From Paracoccus sp. Z118 (GTDB taxonomy: Bacteria > Pseudomonadota > Alphaproteobacteria > Rhodobacterales > Rhodobacteraceae), in NCBI RefSeq assembly GCF_019061185.1, contig NZ_JAHQZU010000008.1, positions 62,001 to 126,000 of the forward strand: DNA of 64,000 nucleotides. Reading direction: 5' to 3'. Below are positions 1 to 9,091 of this stretch, piece after piece. A program made the translations under genes and the position numbers. Position 1 is the first letter of the stretch. Each line of letters opens with the position of its first letter. Under the pieces are notes generated by a model. The model made no database searches. It had not been told where the DNA came from and saw only the letters and a program-made list of their open reading frames with translations.

Positions 1-27
1 CGGGCCCGACGACGGAGAGGAGGTCGC

Positions 28-573
28 ATGAGCCGTTTGCCCCCTGAATCGCTGGACCGGATCGCCGACGCGATCACCTTTCACCCGCAAACGGCCGAGG
101 CGCGAATCCTGCGGCAGGCGCTGGGGCGGTTCGCAACCGGCGTGACCGTGGTCACGATCATGGGGCCGCGCGGGCCGATGGGAATGACGGTCAACAGCTT
201 CACCAGCGTCTCGCTGGATCCGCCTCTGGTGCTGTGGTGCCCGGCGCGAAGCTCGTCCCGGCACGAGGCGTTCGTGCAGGCGGAAAGCTTCGCCGTGCAT
301 GTGCTGGGGGCCGAGCAGCTGGACCTGTGCCTGCGCTTCACCCGTGGCGGGCAGGGGTTCGAGGGGTTGGGCGACGAGTTGAACGACGAAGGCGCCCCGG
401 TCATCCCCGGCGTCGCGGCGCGGTTCGACTGCCTGCGCCACAGCGTCCATCCGGGCGGGGACCACACCGTCATCATCGGGCAGGTCGCCCGCGTGACGGT
501 CGGCGGCCCCGACGATCACCCGCTGGTCTTCGCGGCGGGCCGCTTCGGCTCGTTCGAGCCCGAGCCCGGCTGA
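28..573 (+). CDS. Flavin reductase family protein
   Basis: A 181-residue protein of the flavin reductase-like (HpaC/FMN-binding split-barrel) family. These use NAD(P)H to reduce free FMN or FAD, usually for a partner monooxygenase. The family core is visible at about residues 31-75: [12 protein letters not shown], then [14 protein letters not shown], a flavin-contacting stretch, followed by the usual [10 protein letters not shown] strand. A good Shine-Dalgarno run (GAGAGGAGG) lies five bases before the ATG. The gene ends three bases before the convergent pqiC stop. No monooxygenase partner lies in the window; it may sit upstream of base 1. Family assignment is firm; substrate partner unknown. 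Confidence 0.88.
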   Translation: MSRLPPESLDRIADAITFHPQTAEARILRQALGRFATGVTVVTIMGPRGPMGMTVNSFTSVSLDPPLVLWCPARSSSRHEAFVQAESFAVHVLGAEQLDLCLRFTRGGQGFEGLGDELNDEGAPVIPGVAARFDCLRHSVHPGGDHTVIIGQVARVTVGGPDDHPLVFAAGRFGSFEPEPG

Positions 574-576
574 GGG

Positions 577-1308
577 TCAGCTTGCCGGATCGTCGCCGGC
601 GGGCAGCGGATCGAGTGCCGGGAACGGCTCCAACGGCGGAAGCGAGAAGAAGGAATCGCTTGCGGCGCTGGTGGCGACGGTGTCGCCCGGCCCGCCCAGC
701 ACGGCGATCTGCGTGGCAAGCTGGGCGATGGCGCGGTTCTGGGCCGCCGCGATGGCGGACGGGGGCGGCGGGTCCATGCGGCCGTTACGGCCGGGCAGGG
801 CGCTCCATGCCGAACGCTCGACCACCGGCAGCGGCACCTGGATGTCGAAGCCGCGCGCGTGGTTCGTTCCCCCCGATGCGTCGTTCGACACGTAGTAGCT
901 GCCCTTCAGCCGATAGACCCCGTTCAGCTGCGCCAGCGCCGTTTCCACCCGGACCTCGACGCGCCTGCGGGGCGGCTCGGCCAGCGGCCACGGCTCGGCG
1001 ATGACCGTCGCGCCCGAGGTCTGGGTGATCGCGCGGGCCAGCGTCAGGGTGAAGGCCCGCTCGGGATTGTCCGCCCAAAGCTGGCGGGTGTTCGACCGCA
1101 CCGCGCCGTCCGCCGTCTGCCACGCCACCTCGCCCGAGGCGGCATATTCCGGCAGCGACACGTCGCGCAGCTCGGCCGTGCCGAGCTTGTTGCCGACGGT
1201 CGCTTGCGGCGGCGGCGGGTCGATCAGGTAACGCTCGGTCTTTTCGGGGTTCGAGCAGCCGGCCAGCGCGGCCGCGGCGATCAGCAGGAAAGGCAGGGCA
1301 TGGCGCAT
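577..1308 (-). CDS. pqiC: PqiC-like outer-membrane lipoprotein (ABC-type transport auxiliary)
   Basis: A 243-residue lipoprotein, last gene of the pqiA1-pqiA2-pqiB-pqiC operon. The N-terminus is a lipoprotein signal with lipobox LAGC at residues 15-18, so the mature protein starts at Cys18. The rest matches the PqiC/ABC-transport auxiliary family: YLIDPPPP near the mature end, RVEVRVE in the middle, and a C-terminal Ala/Gln helix. PqiC anchors PqiB to the outer membrane in the E. coli system. The start lies two bases after the pqiB stop, implying tight co-transcription. The C-terminal tail of about 40 Pro/Ser/Asp-rich residues is probably disordered. Function is inferred from family and operon position. 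Confidence 0.85.
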   Translation of the reverse strand: MRHALPFLLIAAAALAGCSNPEKTERYLIDPPPPQATVGNKLGTAELRDVSLPEYAASGEVAWQTADGAVRSNTRQLWADNPERAFTLTLARAITQTSGATVIAEPWPLAEPPRRRVEVRVETALAQLNGVYRLKGSYYVSNDASGGTNHARGFDIQVPLPVVERSAWSALPGRNGRMDPPPPSAIAAAQNRAIAQLATQIAVLGGPGDTVATSAASDSFFSLPPLEPFPALDPLPAGDDPAS

Positions 1309-1310
1309 GG

Positions 1311-3713
1311 TTATCGTCCCATGATGAAGGCGCGGGGGTTGCGCTCGATGGTCTGCGACAGGCTGCCGAAGGCGTCCGCCGCGCGGCGCAGCCCGCGCAG
1401 CGTGTTGATGATCTCGGCCTGGAATGCGCCGCCGCCGCCATAGGAGGACAGCACCGCCTCGCCCCGCGCCGCAAGCTGCTGGAAGCGCTGCGACAGGGCG
1501 GGCAGGGTGTTCGCGGCGGTGGCGATCTGGTCCATCGCGACGCGCGCGGACTCCAGCGCCGCGTTGAGACTGCCCGCCGCATTGCCGTCGCGCAGATCGT
1601 TCAGCAGGCCCGATGCCGCCTCCAGCGTGTCCGAGAGATTCCTCGGCAGCGCGGCGGCATCTTCCGAGCCCAGCATGATCCGCAGGTCGGTTATCAGCCC
1701 CTGCGCCTCCAGACTGAGGGCGAGGAAGTCGATCTCGTCGAAGGATTCGGCGGCGTCATAGACGCTGTCCACCATCTCGGGCATCTCGGCGGCGGCATCC
1801 TCGACCGCCCGGAAGGCGGCGGAGGCGTCGTCCAGCGCCTGCGAAAGCCGCAATCCGGCCTGGGCGGCACGCAGTTCGGCGGTGATGACGCCGATATCCT
1901 CGGCCGCCGTGCCGAAGTTGCTTGCGGCGGAGGTCAACGCGCCCGGCAACTGCCGCGCCGCGTCCGAGCCGATCACGGCCCGCACATCCCGCAGCGCGGC
2001 CTGCAACTCGGCCCCGATCGCCGCGAAATCCACCGCGCTGACCGAGGTCGTGGCGGTCTCCAGCGACTCGACGATTCCCGGCACGCGGTCCGCGGCCTCG
2101 TTCAGCTTGGTCGCAAGCTGGCTCGCCTGCTCGCTCGCGATGCCGATATTGGCCGCCGCGCCCGAGGCGCGAAGCTCCTGCGCGGCGGTGCGAAGCTCGG
2201 TCATCGTCACCTGCGCCTCGTCGATGGTGCGGCGCAGCGATTGCGGGATCGCGCGGGTATCCTGCGAGCTGGCGATAGCGGTCACGCTGTCCATCATGTC
2301 GGTCGCGGATTTCAGCAGCTCCTCAAGCTTGAGGTTGCCGATCCGGGTCATGAAGCCCTGCGCCGTGTCCGAGATGTCGGACAGGTCGGCGGGCGCGGCG
2401 GGCATCACCGGATGAGGTTCGGCCGCGACGATCTGCGCGGGGGGGGCGTCCGGCAGTTCCACCAGCTCGATCATCAGCGAGGTGCCGAAGAAGCCCGCGC
2501 CGGTGACGCGCGCCCGCAGCCCGTCCGCGACGGCGGCGGACAGGAAGGCCAGCGCATCCTCGGGGCCCGCGCCCTCGTCCAACCCCATCCGCTGGGGCGA
2601 AACGGCGATGGTGATGTCCTGCATCACCTGCCCCGGCTCGCCGCCCGGCTGGTCCGCCACCCGCACGGCAAGGTTCGTGACCCGCCCCACGGTCAGCCCC
2701 TGGAACTGCACGTCGGCGCCTTCGGTCAGGCCGCGCACGGCGTCGGGCAGCAGCAGGGTCAGGCGCAGCTCGTCCTGCGGCGAGCCGGCGAAAAGCTGAT
2801 TCTGCGCCGTCTCGCGGTCGGGATAAAGCTGGAACACATGCCCCGTCTCGACCGGCTGCCCGCCCGAGGCGATGGTCGCGAACTCGGCCCCGCCCTGCAG
2901 CAGCGAGGTGACGGAGGTGACGTTCAGCTGCACCCCCTGCGGCCCCAGCCCGACGCTGAACCCCGAGATGTCCCAGAACACCGTGGCCGAGGTCAGCCGC
3001 TGGTCGTGCGGGCTTTCGATGAAGACATCGGCCAGCACCCGCTCGTCCCGGTCGGCAAGGCGCAGGTTCTGCATCCGCCCGACCGGCAGGCCGCGGAAAT
3101 AGATGGGGGCGCCCTCGCTCATGCCCTTGGCGGTGTCGCCCGCCAGCAGCACCCAGGTGCCCTGTTCGTTGCTGCGCGTGAGCGGCGGGCGGTCGAGGCC
3201 CTGATGCACCTCGTCGGTGGCGGGGCCGGGATCGGCGTCCCACGAGCCTTCGATGAAGGCACCCGTCAGCACCGTGTCCAGCCGCGAGATGCCCTGCGTC
3301 GTCACCTGCGGCCGGACGATCCAGAACTGCGCCTCGTCGTCGATATATTGCGCCACATCGGTGGCGACGCGGATATCGACCAGCACCTGTTGCAGGTCGG
3401 GGGTGAAGCGCACCGCCTCGACCTCGCCCACGGGGATCGCGCGGAAACGCAGCTGGGTCTCGCCGGGGGTGATGCCCGTCGCGTCGGTGAAGGCGACCGT
3501 AACCTGCGTGCCGCGCCCGCTATAGGCGTTCCAAGCCAGCCCAAGGGTGATCAGCAGCGCGGCGACGGGCACCAGCCAGATCAGCGAGACGCTGGCCCGC
3601 GCCGCCCGCGCGGCGGTGCGCCGGACCGGGCTGGCGGGTCTGAGGGGCTTTGCGCCGTCCTCGGGCCGCCCCGCGGAACCGGGGGGCGTCTGGTCGGGCG
3701 GCGTGTCGGTCAT
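1311..3713 (-). CDS. pqiB: PqiB-like MCE-domain lipid transport protein
   Basis: An 800-residue inner-membrane anchored periplasmic protein. The start is the ATG at 3713, which overlaps the pqiA2 stop as ATGA; an upstream in-frame extension lies inside pqiA2 and is rejected. After a basic Pro/Ala-rich cytoplasmic stretch comes one membrane segment at about 36-58 (SLIWLVPVAALLITLGLAW). Three MCE modules follow, each with a GxxLRFRxIPVG-like signature: around 80-95, 200-215 (GAPIYFRGLPVG) and 325-340 (GADVQFQGLTVG). The last 330 residues are Ala/Leu-rich helices with two related blocks. E. coli PqiB has about 546 residues, so this C-terminal helical region is long. PqiB forms a needle bridging inner and outer membranes for lipid traffic. 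Confidence 0.9.
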   Translation of the reverse strand: MTDTPPDQTPPGSAGRPEDGAKPLRPASPVRRTAARAARASVSLIWLVPVAALLITLGLAWNAYSGRGTQVTVAFTDATGITPGETQLRFRAIPVGEVEAVRFTPDLQQVLVDIRVATDVAQYIDDEAQFWIVRPQVTTQGISRLDTVLTGAFIEGSWDADPGPATDEVHQGLDRPPLTRSNEQGTWVLLAGDTAKGMSEGAPIYFRGLPVGRMQNLRLADRDERVLADVFIESPHDQRLTSATVFWDISGFSVGLGPQGVQLNVTSVTSLLQGGAEFATIASGGQPVETGHVFQLYPDRETAQNQLFAGSPQDELRLTLLLPDAVRGLTEGADVQFQGLTVGRVTNLAVRVADQPGGEPGQVMQDITIAVSPQRMGLDEGAGPEDALAFLSAAVADGLRARVTGAGFFGTSLMIELVELPDAPPAQIVAAEPHPVMPAAPADLSDISDTAQGFMTRIGNLKLEELLKSATDMMDSVTAIASSQDTRAIPQSLRRTIDEAQVTMTELRTAAQELRASGAAANIGIASEQASQLATKLNEAADRVPGIVESLETATTSVSAVDFAAIGAELQAALRDVRAVIGSDAARQLPGALTSAASNFGTAAEDIGVITAELRAAQAGLRLSQALDDASAAFRAVEDAAAEMPEMVDSVYDAAESFDEIDFLALSLEAQGLITDLRIMLGSEDAAALPRNLSDTLEAASGLLNDLRDGNAAGSLNAALESARVAMDQIATAANTLPALSQRFQQLAARGEAVLSSYGGGGAFQAEIINTLRGLRRAADAFGSLSQTIERNPRAFIMGR

Positions 3714-4414
3714 CCGGTGGTGGTCCTGTCCCTGCGGTCGCGCAGCGGCAGCCCGCGCCAGATCAATCGCGGGTCGAAGCTTTGCGCGGAAAGCATGGTG
3801 AACGCAACCGACAGGGCAAAGCACACCGCCGCGGGGCCGGGATGGATGGTGGCGACGAAGCCCAGCTGCACCAGCGCTGACAGGATCGCGACGACGAACA
3901 CGTCGATCATCGACCAGCGGCCGATGAACTCGACCACCTCATAGACGCGCAGCCGGGTATGGGCGGCCTCATGCGTCGCCGGACGCCCCGCCACCCGCGC
4001 GAGCCAGGCAATGGCGATGAACTTTCCCAGCGGCACCACGACCGACGCGGCGAAGACGATTGCCGCCACGCCCCAGCTTCCGTGCTGGATCAGTTGCACG
4101 ACGCCGCCCAGGATCGTCGCTTCGGCCGAGCCGGCCAGCCCGGCGAAGCTTTCCGTCCGCAGCATCGGCAGCAGGTTGGCCGGGATATAGAAGATGATGC
4201 CCGCCGCCATCCACGCCCAGACCGCCTGCAACCCCTTGCGGTCCGGCGTGCGCAGCGCGGCGCCGCAGCGCGCGCAGCTTTTCGTCCCTTCGGGCCATGC
4301 CCGCCCGCAGGATCGGCAGCCGACCAGCCCGGCGCGGTGCGCGGTCATCACCGGCGCGGCGCTTTCCACCTCGTCCGGCGCGGCGGCGTCATGGGCGCGG
4401 CGCGGCGATCTCAT
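3710..4414 (-). CDS. pqiA: PqiA domain protein, second of a split pair
   Basis: A 234-residue integral membrane protein matching the C-terminal half of E. coli PqiA. It carries a zinc-ribbon-like pair, Cys33/Cys36 (CRSC) and Cys47/Cys50 (CARC), followed by about four membrane segments, starting with the conserved FYIPANLLPML. It begins at ATG 4414, overlapping the TGA of the first PqiA gene (ATGA), and its own stop overlaps the pqiB start in the same way. The two halves are therefore separate, translationally coupled genes rather than one 420-residue protein. PqiA is the membrane partner of PqiB. The symbol is used at family level. Confidence 0.85.
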   Translation of the reverse strand: MRSPRRAHDAAAPDEVESAAPVMTAHRAGLVGCRSCGRAWPEGTKSCARCGAALRTPDRKGLQAVWAWMAAGIIFYIPANLLPMLRTESFAGLAGSAEATILGGVVQLIQHGSWGVAAIVFAASVVVPLGKFIAIAWLARVAGRPATHEAAHTRLRVYEVVEFIGRWSMIDVFVVAILSALVQLGFVATIHPGPAAVCFALSVAFTMLSAQSFDPRLIWRGLPLRDRRDRTTTG

Positions 4415-5115
4415 CCGCGGGGCCCGTCGGCAGGCTGCGGCGGGGCCGCGGGCACGACCTCGCGCCCGTCGGTGCGCGCGCCGCCATCCTCCAACGCGTC
4501 CCAGATCGTGGCGGAGCAGGTGAAGACGCGGCTGGCCACGCCCACGAGGATCAGCGCGCAGAACGCCCAGAAGGCCGGTCCCATACGCACGGTGGCAAGC
4601 CCGCCCAGCTTGACCAGCGCGATGGCGGTGCCGATGACGAAGATCTCGGCCATCGACCAGGGGCGCAGCATTTCGGACATGCGGAAGGCGCTCGCCGCGC
4701 GCGGGGCGGGGCGGCCCCCCCGCGCCATCGGCGCCAGCACATAGATCAGCAGCAAGGCCCGCAGCACCGGCAGGCCGACGATGAACGCCACCACCGCCGC
4801 CGTCAGCGGCAGCAGCCACCCGTGCGAGAACGCCAGCGCCACCCCGAACAGCGAGGTCGCGTTGCCGATCCCCATGCGCGAGATTTCCAGAAACGGAAAG
4901 AACACCGCCGCGACCATCAGCACGACCTGCGTGAAGGACAGCGCCACGATCTGGGTGAAGGCGCCCTCGTGCGGGCGGGCCAGCACGGTGCGGCAGCGCA
5001 CGCAGCGGGCGGTTTCCCCGGCGCGCAGGTCCTCCTCGACGTGCAGCGCGTCGCAGCGCGGACAGGCGAGCAGCCCCGCGCCGGTCGTCAGGTCGTAATG
5101 GCCCTCGTGCAGCAT
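4411..5115 (-). CDS. pqiA: PqiA domain protein, first of a split pair
   Basis: A 234-residue membrane protein and first gene of the pqi operon. It has a zinc-ribbon-like cysteine set (CPRC at 18-21, CVRC at 38-41), then four hydrophobic segments beginning TQVVLMVAAVFFPFLEI, the N-terminal PqiA-domain pattern. A Pro/Ala-rich tail follows after residue 215. Each half keeps its own cysteine cluster, so this looks like an old gene split rather than a recent frameshift. Transcription runs leftward from the 146-base gap shared with the divergent GMC oxidoreductase gene. In E. coli the pqi operon is induced by superoxide generators; no SoxS-type site can be judged here. Confidence 0.85.
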   Translation of the reverse strand: MLHEGHYDLTTGAGLLACPRCDALHVEEDLRAGETARCVRCRTVLARPHEGAFTQIVALSFTQVVLMVAAVFFPFLEISRMGIGNATSLFGVALAFSHGWLLPLTAAVVAFIVGLPVLRALLLIYVLAPMARGGRPAPRAASAFRMSEMLRPWSMAEIFVIGTAIALVKLGGLATVRMGPAFWAFCALILVGVASRVFTCSATIWDALEDGGARTDGREVVPAAPPQPADGPRG

Positions 5116-5261
5116 GGCGCCAAGATAGACCGCGCTGCCGCCCGCACAAGCCCGCGCCGCCTTTCCCCCGGTTCCGGCCTGCCGGAGTGCGGCATTTCGG
5201 TGCGCTTGTGCGGGCGCTGCCCCCTGCTACCATCGCGCCTGCAGCCGAAGGGGAGCAGGGG

Positions 5262-6854
5262 ATGGAGTTCGACGTCGTGATCGCGGGCGCTGGCAGCGCC
5301 GGCTGTGTGCTGGCCGCGCGCCTGTCCGAGAACCCGCGCGTGCGGGTCGCGCTGGTCGAGGCGGGCGGCCGCGACAACTATCACTGGATTCACGTCCCGA
5401 TCGGCTATCTCTACTGCATCGGCAATCCCCGCACCGACTGGATGTACAGGACCGCGCCGGAACCTAGACTCAACGGGCGGCAGCTTCTCTATCCGCGGGG
5501 GCGGGTGCTCGGCGGGTGCAGTTCCATCAACGGGATGCTGTATCTGCGCGGGCAGGCGGCGGACTATGACGGCTGGCGGCAGATGGGCTGCACCGGCTGG
5601 GGCTGGGACGATGTCCTGCCGCTGTTCCGCAAGTCCGAGGATTACTTCGACGGCCCCTCGGAGCATCACGGCGCGGGCGGCCCCTGGCGGATCGAGCGGC
5701 AGCGCCTGCGCTGGGACATCCTCGACGACTGGGCCAAGGCGGCCGAGGCCGCGGGCATCCCCTGCGTGGACGACTTCAACACCGGCGACAACGAGGGCGT
5801 CGGCTATTTCAAGGTCAGCCAGAAGGGCGGTCTGCGCGTCTCCGCCGCCCGCGCCTTCCTGCGCCCGGCGATGCGGCGGCCGAACCTGACGGTGCTGACC
5901 GGCAGGCAGGTTCGCCGCGTGGTCTTCGACGGAAACCGCGCGACCGGGCTGGAGCTGTTCGCGGACGGCGCGGTCGAGACCCTGCGCGCCGGACAGGTCG
6001 TGCTGTCGGCAGGGGCGATCGGCACTCCGCAGATATTGCAGCTGTCCGGCATCGGCCCCGGCGCGCTGCTGCAGGACATGGGCATCCCCGTCCTGCGCGA
6101 TGCGCCTGTGGGCGAGAACCTTCAGGACCACCTTCAGATCCGTTGCGCGTGGAAGGTGACGGGCGCGCGGACGCTGAACCAGCTCGCGCGGCGCTGGTGG
6201 GGCAAGGGGATGATCGGCGCGGAATACCTGCTGCGCCGCACCGGCCCGATGAGCATGGCGCCCAGTCAGCTCGGCGCCTTCGCCAAATCGTCGCCGGACG
6301 TGGCGACGCCGGATCTGGAATGGCATGTCCAGCCGCTGAGCCTTGAGGCGTTCGGCCAGCCCCTGCACGGCTTCCCGGCGATCACCGCCAGCGTCTGCCA
6401 CCTGCGCCCGGAAAGCCGGGGTCATGTGCGGATCACCTCGCCCGATGCGATGGCCGCGCCCCGGATCGCGCCGAACTACCTCTCGACCCCCGGCGACCGC
6501 GCGACGGCGGCCCGCGCGATCCGCCTGACGCGCGAGATCATGGCGCAGGAGCCGCTGTCCCGCTATCGCCCCGAGGAGTTCAAGCCCGGCCCCGGCCCCG
6601 ACGACGACGCGGCGCTGGCCGAGGCGGCGGGGCGCATCGGCTCGACCATCTTCCACCCGGTGGGCACGGCGCGGATGGGGGCCGATCCCGGCTCGGTCGT
6701 CGATCCCGCCCTGCGGGTGCGCGGGGTCGAGGGGCTGCGCGTGGTGGACGCCTCGATCATGCCCACGATCACCTCAGGCAACACCAACGCGCCGACGATC
6801 ATGATCGCGGAAAAGGCGGCGTCGCTGATGGCGGCGGAAATGCGCGGCATTTGA
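5262..6854 (+). CDS. GMC family FAD-dependent oxidoreductase (choline dehydrogenase-like)
   Basis: A 530-residue flavoprotein of the glucose-methanol-choline family. The Rossmann GAGSAGC motif lies at residues 9-15 and an acidic LVEAG closes the FAD fold. GMC signature 1 (RGRVLGGCSSINGM) lies near 82-96 and signature 2 (GAIGTPQILQLSGIGP) near 251-266. The catalytic histidine region HPVGTARMG and the final TSGNTNAPTIMIAEKAA are intact. The ATG at 5262 is chosen because GGGAGCAGGGG precedes it and the Rossmann fold starts at once. It most resembles alcohol/choline dehydrogenases, but no betaine genes are adjacent, so the substrate is unknown. It stands alone between the pqi operon and flagellar genes. 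Confidence 0.88.
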   Translation: MEFDVVIAGAGSAGCVLAARLSENPRVRVALVEAGGRDNYHWIHVPIGYLYCIGNPRTDWMYRTAPEPRLNGRQLLYPRGRVLGGCSSINGMLYLRGQAADYDGWRQMGCTGWGWDDVLPLFRKSEDYFDGPSEHHGAGGPWRIERQRLRWDILDDWAKAAEAAGIPCVDDFNTGDNEGVGYFKVSQKGGLRVSAARAFLRPAMRRPNLTVLTGRQVRRVVFDGNRATGLELFADGAVETLRAGQVVLSAGAIGTPQILQLSGIGPGALLQDMGIPVLRDAPVGENLQDHLQIRCAWKVTGARTLNQLARRWWGKGMIGAEYLLRRTGPMSMAPSQLGAFAKSSPDVATPDLEWHVQPLSLEAFGQPLHGFPAITASVCHLRPESRGHVRITSPDAMAAPRIAPNYLSTPGDRATAARAIRLTREIMAQEPLSRYRPEEFKPGPGPDDDAALAEAAGRIGSTIFHPVGTARMGADPGSVVDPALRVRGVEGLRVVDASIMPTITSGNTNAPTIMIAEKAASLMAAEMRGI

Positions 6855-6922
6855 CCTGTTAACCGCGTCTTCAGGGCAGGGGTGCTAAGCCGGTCCCGAG
6901 TGTTATCGGGAAAGGCGGGCGC

Positions 6923-7666
6923 ATGGCTGCCAAGGGATCGACGATCATCATCAGGCGCGGGACGGAAGCCCCCGCCGCGGGTCATCACGGCGGCGCATGG
7001 AAGGTGGCCTATGCCGATTTCGTGACGGCGATGATGGCGTTCTTCCTGATGATGTGGCTGCTGAACGCCACGACCGAAAAGCAGAAGCAGGGCCTCGCGG
7101 ATTACTTCGATCCGACGATCATGCAGACCCCGAACGGCGGCACGACCGGCATCGATCCCGGAGAGACCGACCCCACGGCAGAGGCCACGGCGGCAAGCGG
7201 CGATTTCGCCGAGATTGCGCGGCATGTGCAGGACCGACTGACCGGCAGCGGCGCCGAATCGATGCAGCGGGTGAACCTGCTGCGCCATGTCGTCACGCGG
7301 ATGACCGACGAGGGGCTGGTGATCGAGCTTGGCGATCTGGCCGGGGCGCCGCTGTTCGTGGACGATACGGCGCAGCCGACACAGGCGCTGGCCGATCTGG
7401 CGCGGATCGTGGCGCAGGTGCTGTCCCATGTCCGCAACGATGTCGCGGTCTCCGGCCATGTCCGCAGCTTCCCCGAGATGATGGTCGTCTCGCCCGTGTG
7501 GGCGCTGTCCGACGCCCGCGCCCACACGGTCCGCGGCCTGCTGGAAGGGGGCGGGATGGATCGCGGCCGCATCCAGCGTGTGACCGCGCATGCCGATCAT
7601 CGTCACCGCAATTCCAACCCTCTCGATCCCGCCAACAACCGGATCGAGGTGATCCTTCTCAGATGA
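6923..7666 (+). CDS. motB: Flagellar motor stator protein MotB
   Basis: A 247-residue stator subunit. After a short basic N-terminus (TIIIRRG) comes HHGGAWKVAYADFVTAMMAFF with the essential proton-binding Asp at residue 32 in the single membrane helix. A plug/linker region rich in Thr/Glu follows (about 75-95). The OmpA-like peptidoglycan-binding domain fills the C-terminal half, ending in the usual NNRIEVIL. It should pair with MotA to form the ion channel that drives flagellar rotation, but no motA gene lies beside it here. It is followed after 78 bases by flgE, so it heads the flagellar cluster on the same strand. Confidence 0.9.
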   Translation: MAAKGSTIIIRRGTEAPAAGHHGGAWKVAYADFVTAMMAFFLMMWLLNATTEKQKQGLADYFDPTIMQTPNGGTTGIDPGETDPTAEATAASGDFAEIARHVQDRLTGSGAESMQRVNLLRHVVTRMTDEGLVIELGDLAGAPLFVDDTAQPTQALADLARIVAQVLSHVRNDVAVSGHVRSFPEMMVVSPVWALSDARAHTVRGLLEGGGMDRGRIQRVTAHADHRHRNSNPLDPANNRIEVILLR

Positions 7667-7744
7667 CCGAATGCACCGCCGTTAGGCGGATCTTAAGGGC
7701 TTTCAGCTCAACCTTGCGCAACGCGACTCAACACGGGTGACTTC

Positions 7745-9064
7745 ATGTCGATCTCTTCGTCCCTGAACGCCGGCGTCGCCGGACTGGCCGCCAACGCAAC
7801 GCGACTTGCCGGCATTTCGGACAACATCGCGAACTCGGGCACCTACGGATACAAGCGGGTGAACACCGAATTCGAAGGCATGGTCGTCAACCAGACCCGC
7901 GGCGCGGGCGTCTATTCGGCGGGCGGCGTCCGGGCGATGACCTCGCGGCTGATCGACGAAAAGGGGGCGCTCGTCTCCTCGGCGCATCCGTTGGATCTGG
8001 CGATCTCGGGGCGCGGCATGCTGCCGGTGATCCCCTCGGTGCTGATGGGGCAGAATCTCGGCGAGCGGCCCATGATGATGACCTCGACCGGCTCGTTCCG
8101 TCCCGACGCGGAAGGGGTATTGAAGACCGAATCGGGCCTCGTGCTGATGGGCTGGCCGGCCAACTCCGACGGCACCATCCCGACCAACACCCGTGACGCG
8201 GTCGGCAACCTGCAACCGATCGTGCTGAACGCCAACCAGACTTCGGCCGACCCGACCACGGTGATGAGCCTCGGCATCAACCTGCCCGCGCTTGCGACGC
8301 GCGAAGGCGCGACCGGCGAGTCGATGTCGACCAAGGTCGAGTATTTCGGCAATCTCGGCACCTCGGAATCGCTCGACATCACCTTCACGCCTGTCCCCTC
8401 GACGGTGCCCGGCCAGATGTCGAATCAGTGGACAATGGAGATCCGCGATTCCGCCTCGCCGCCCGGCGCGGACCTGATCGGCAGTTATACGCTGACCTTC
8501 AATGACAGCCAGGAGATGGGCGGTCGCCTTGCCTCGGTCGCGATGCTTTCCGGCGGCGCGTATAATGCCCTGACCGGCGAGCTTGACCTCGAGGTCGCCG
8601 GAGGCCCGATGACTGTGCGGATCGGCCGCCCCGGCGACGCCAACGGCCTTACCCAATTGGCAGACAGCTTCAAGCCGGTGAATATCACCAAGGACGGATC
8701 GCCGGTCGGCAATCTCACCTCCGTCGAGGTGGACGAGAACGGCTTCATGCGCGCCACCTACGACACCGGCTTCATCCGCACGATCTATCAGATCCCGCTG
8801 GTTGATGTGCCGAACCCCAACGGTCTGATCGCCCTGAACAACCAGACCTACCAGGTCTCGCCCAGTTCCGGCTCGTTCTTCCTGTGGGACGCGGGTGACG
8901 GACCCACCGGCGCGGTCGTCGGCTATGCTCGCGAAGGCTCCACGACCGACGTGGCGGCCGAGTTGACCGACCTGATCCAGACGCAGCGCGCCTACTCGTC
9001 GAACGCCAAGGTCATCCAGACGGTCGATGAGATGCTGCAGGAAACCACCAACATCAAGCGCTGA
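7745..9064 (+). CDS. flgE: Flagellar hook protein FlgE
   Basis: A 439-residue hook protein. The N-terminus (SISSSLNAGVAGLAANATRL, then NIANSGTYGYK) is the flagellar rod/hook signature, and the C-terminus (IQTQRAYSSNAKVIQTVDEM) forms the matching coiled coil. The centre holds a FlgE D2-like beta-rich region. FlgE polymerises after export through the flagellar type III apparatus to form the hook. It is at the usual length for Rhodobacteraceae FlgE. It begins the flgE-flgK-flgL-flgI run, with flgK starting 27 bases later. The preceding 78-base gap has a small GC hairpin (7676-7689) but no promoter I can name. Confidence 0.93.
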   Translation: MSISSSLNAGVAGLAANATRLAGISDNIANSGTYGYKRVNTEFEGMVVNQTRGAGVYSAGGVRAMTSRLIDEKGALVSSAHPLDLAISGRGMLPVIPSVLMGQNLGERPMMMTSTGSFRPDAEGVLKTESGLVLMGWPANSDGTIPTNTRDAVGNLQPIVLNANQTSADPTTVMSLGINLPALATREGATGESMSTKVEYFGNLGTSESLDITFTPVPSTVPGQMSNQWTMEIRDSASPPGADLIGSYTLTFNDSQEMGGRLASVAMLSGGAYNALTGELDLEVAGGPMTVRIGRPGDANGLTQLADSFKPVNITKDGSPVGNLTSVEVDENGFMRATYDTGFIRTIYQIPLVDVPNPNGLIALNNQTYQVSPSSGSFFLWDAGDGPTGAVVGYAREGSTTDVAAELTDLIQTQRAYSSNAKVIQTVDEMLQETTNIKR

Positions 9065-9091
9065 GGCGCCGGTTAGGGGAGGGCCACCGGA

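Noticed and set aside
3710..4414. A frameshift splitting one pqiA gene
   Set aside because: Both halves have their own ATG, cysteine pairs and four-base overlaps, so this is an organised two-gene arrangement.
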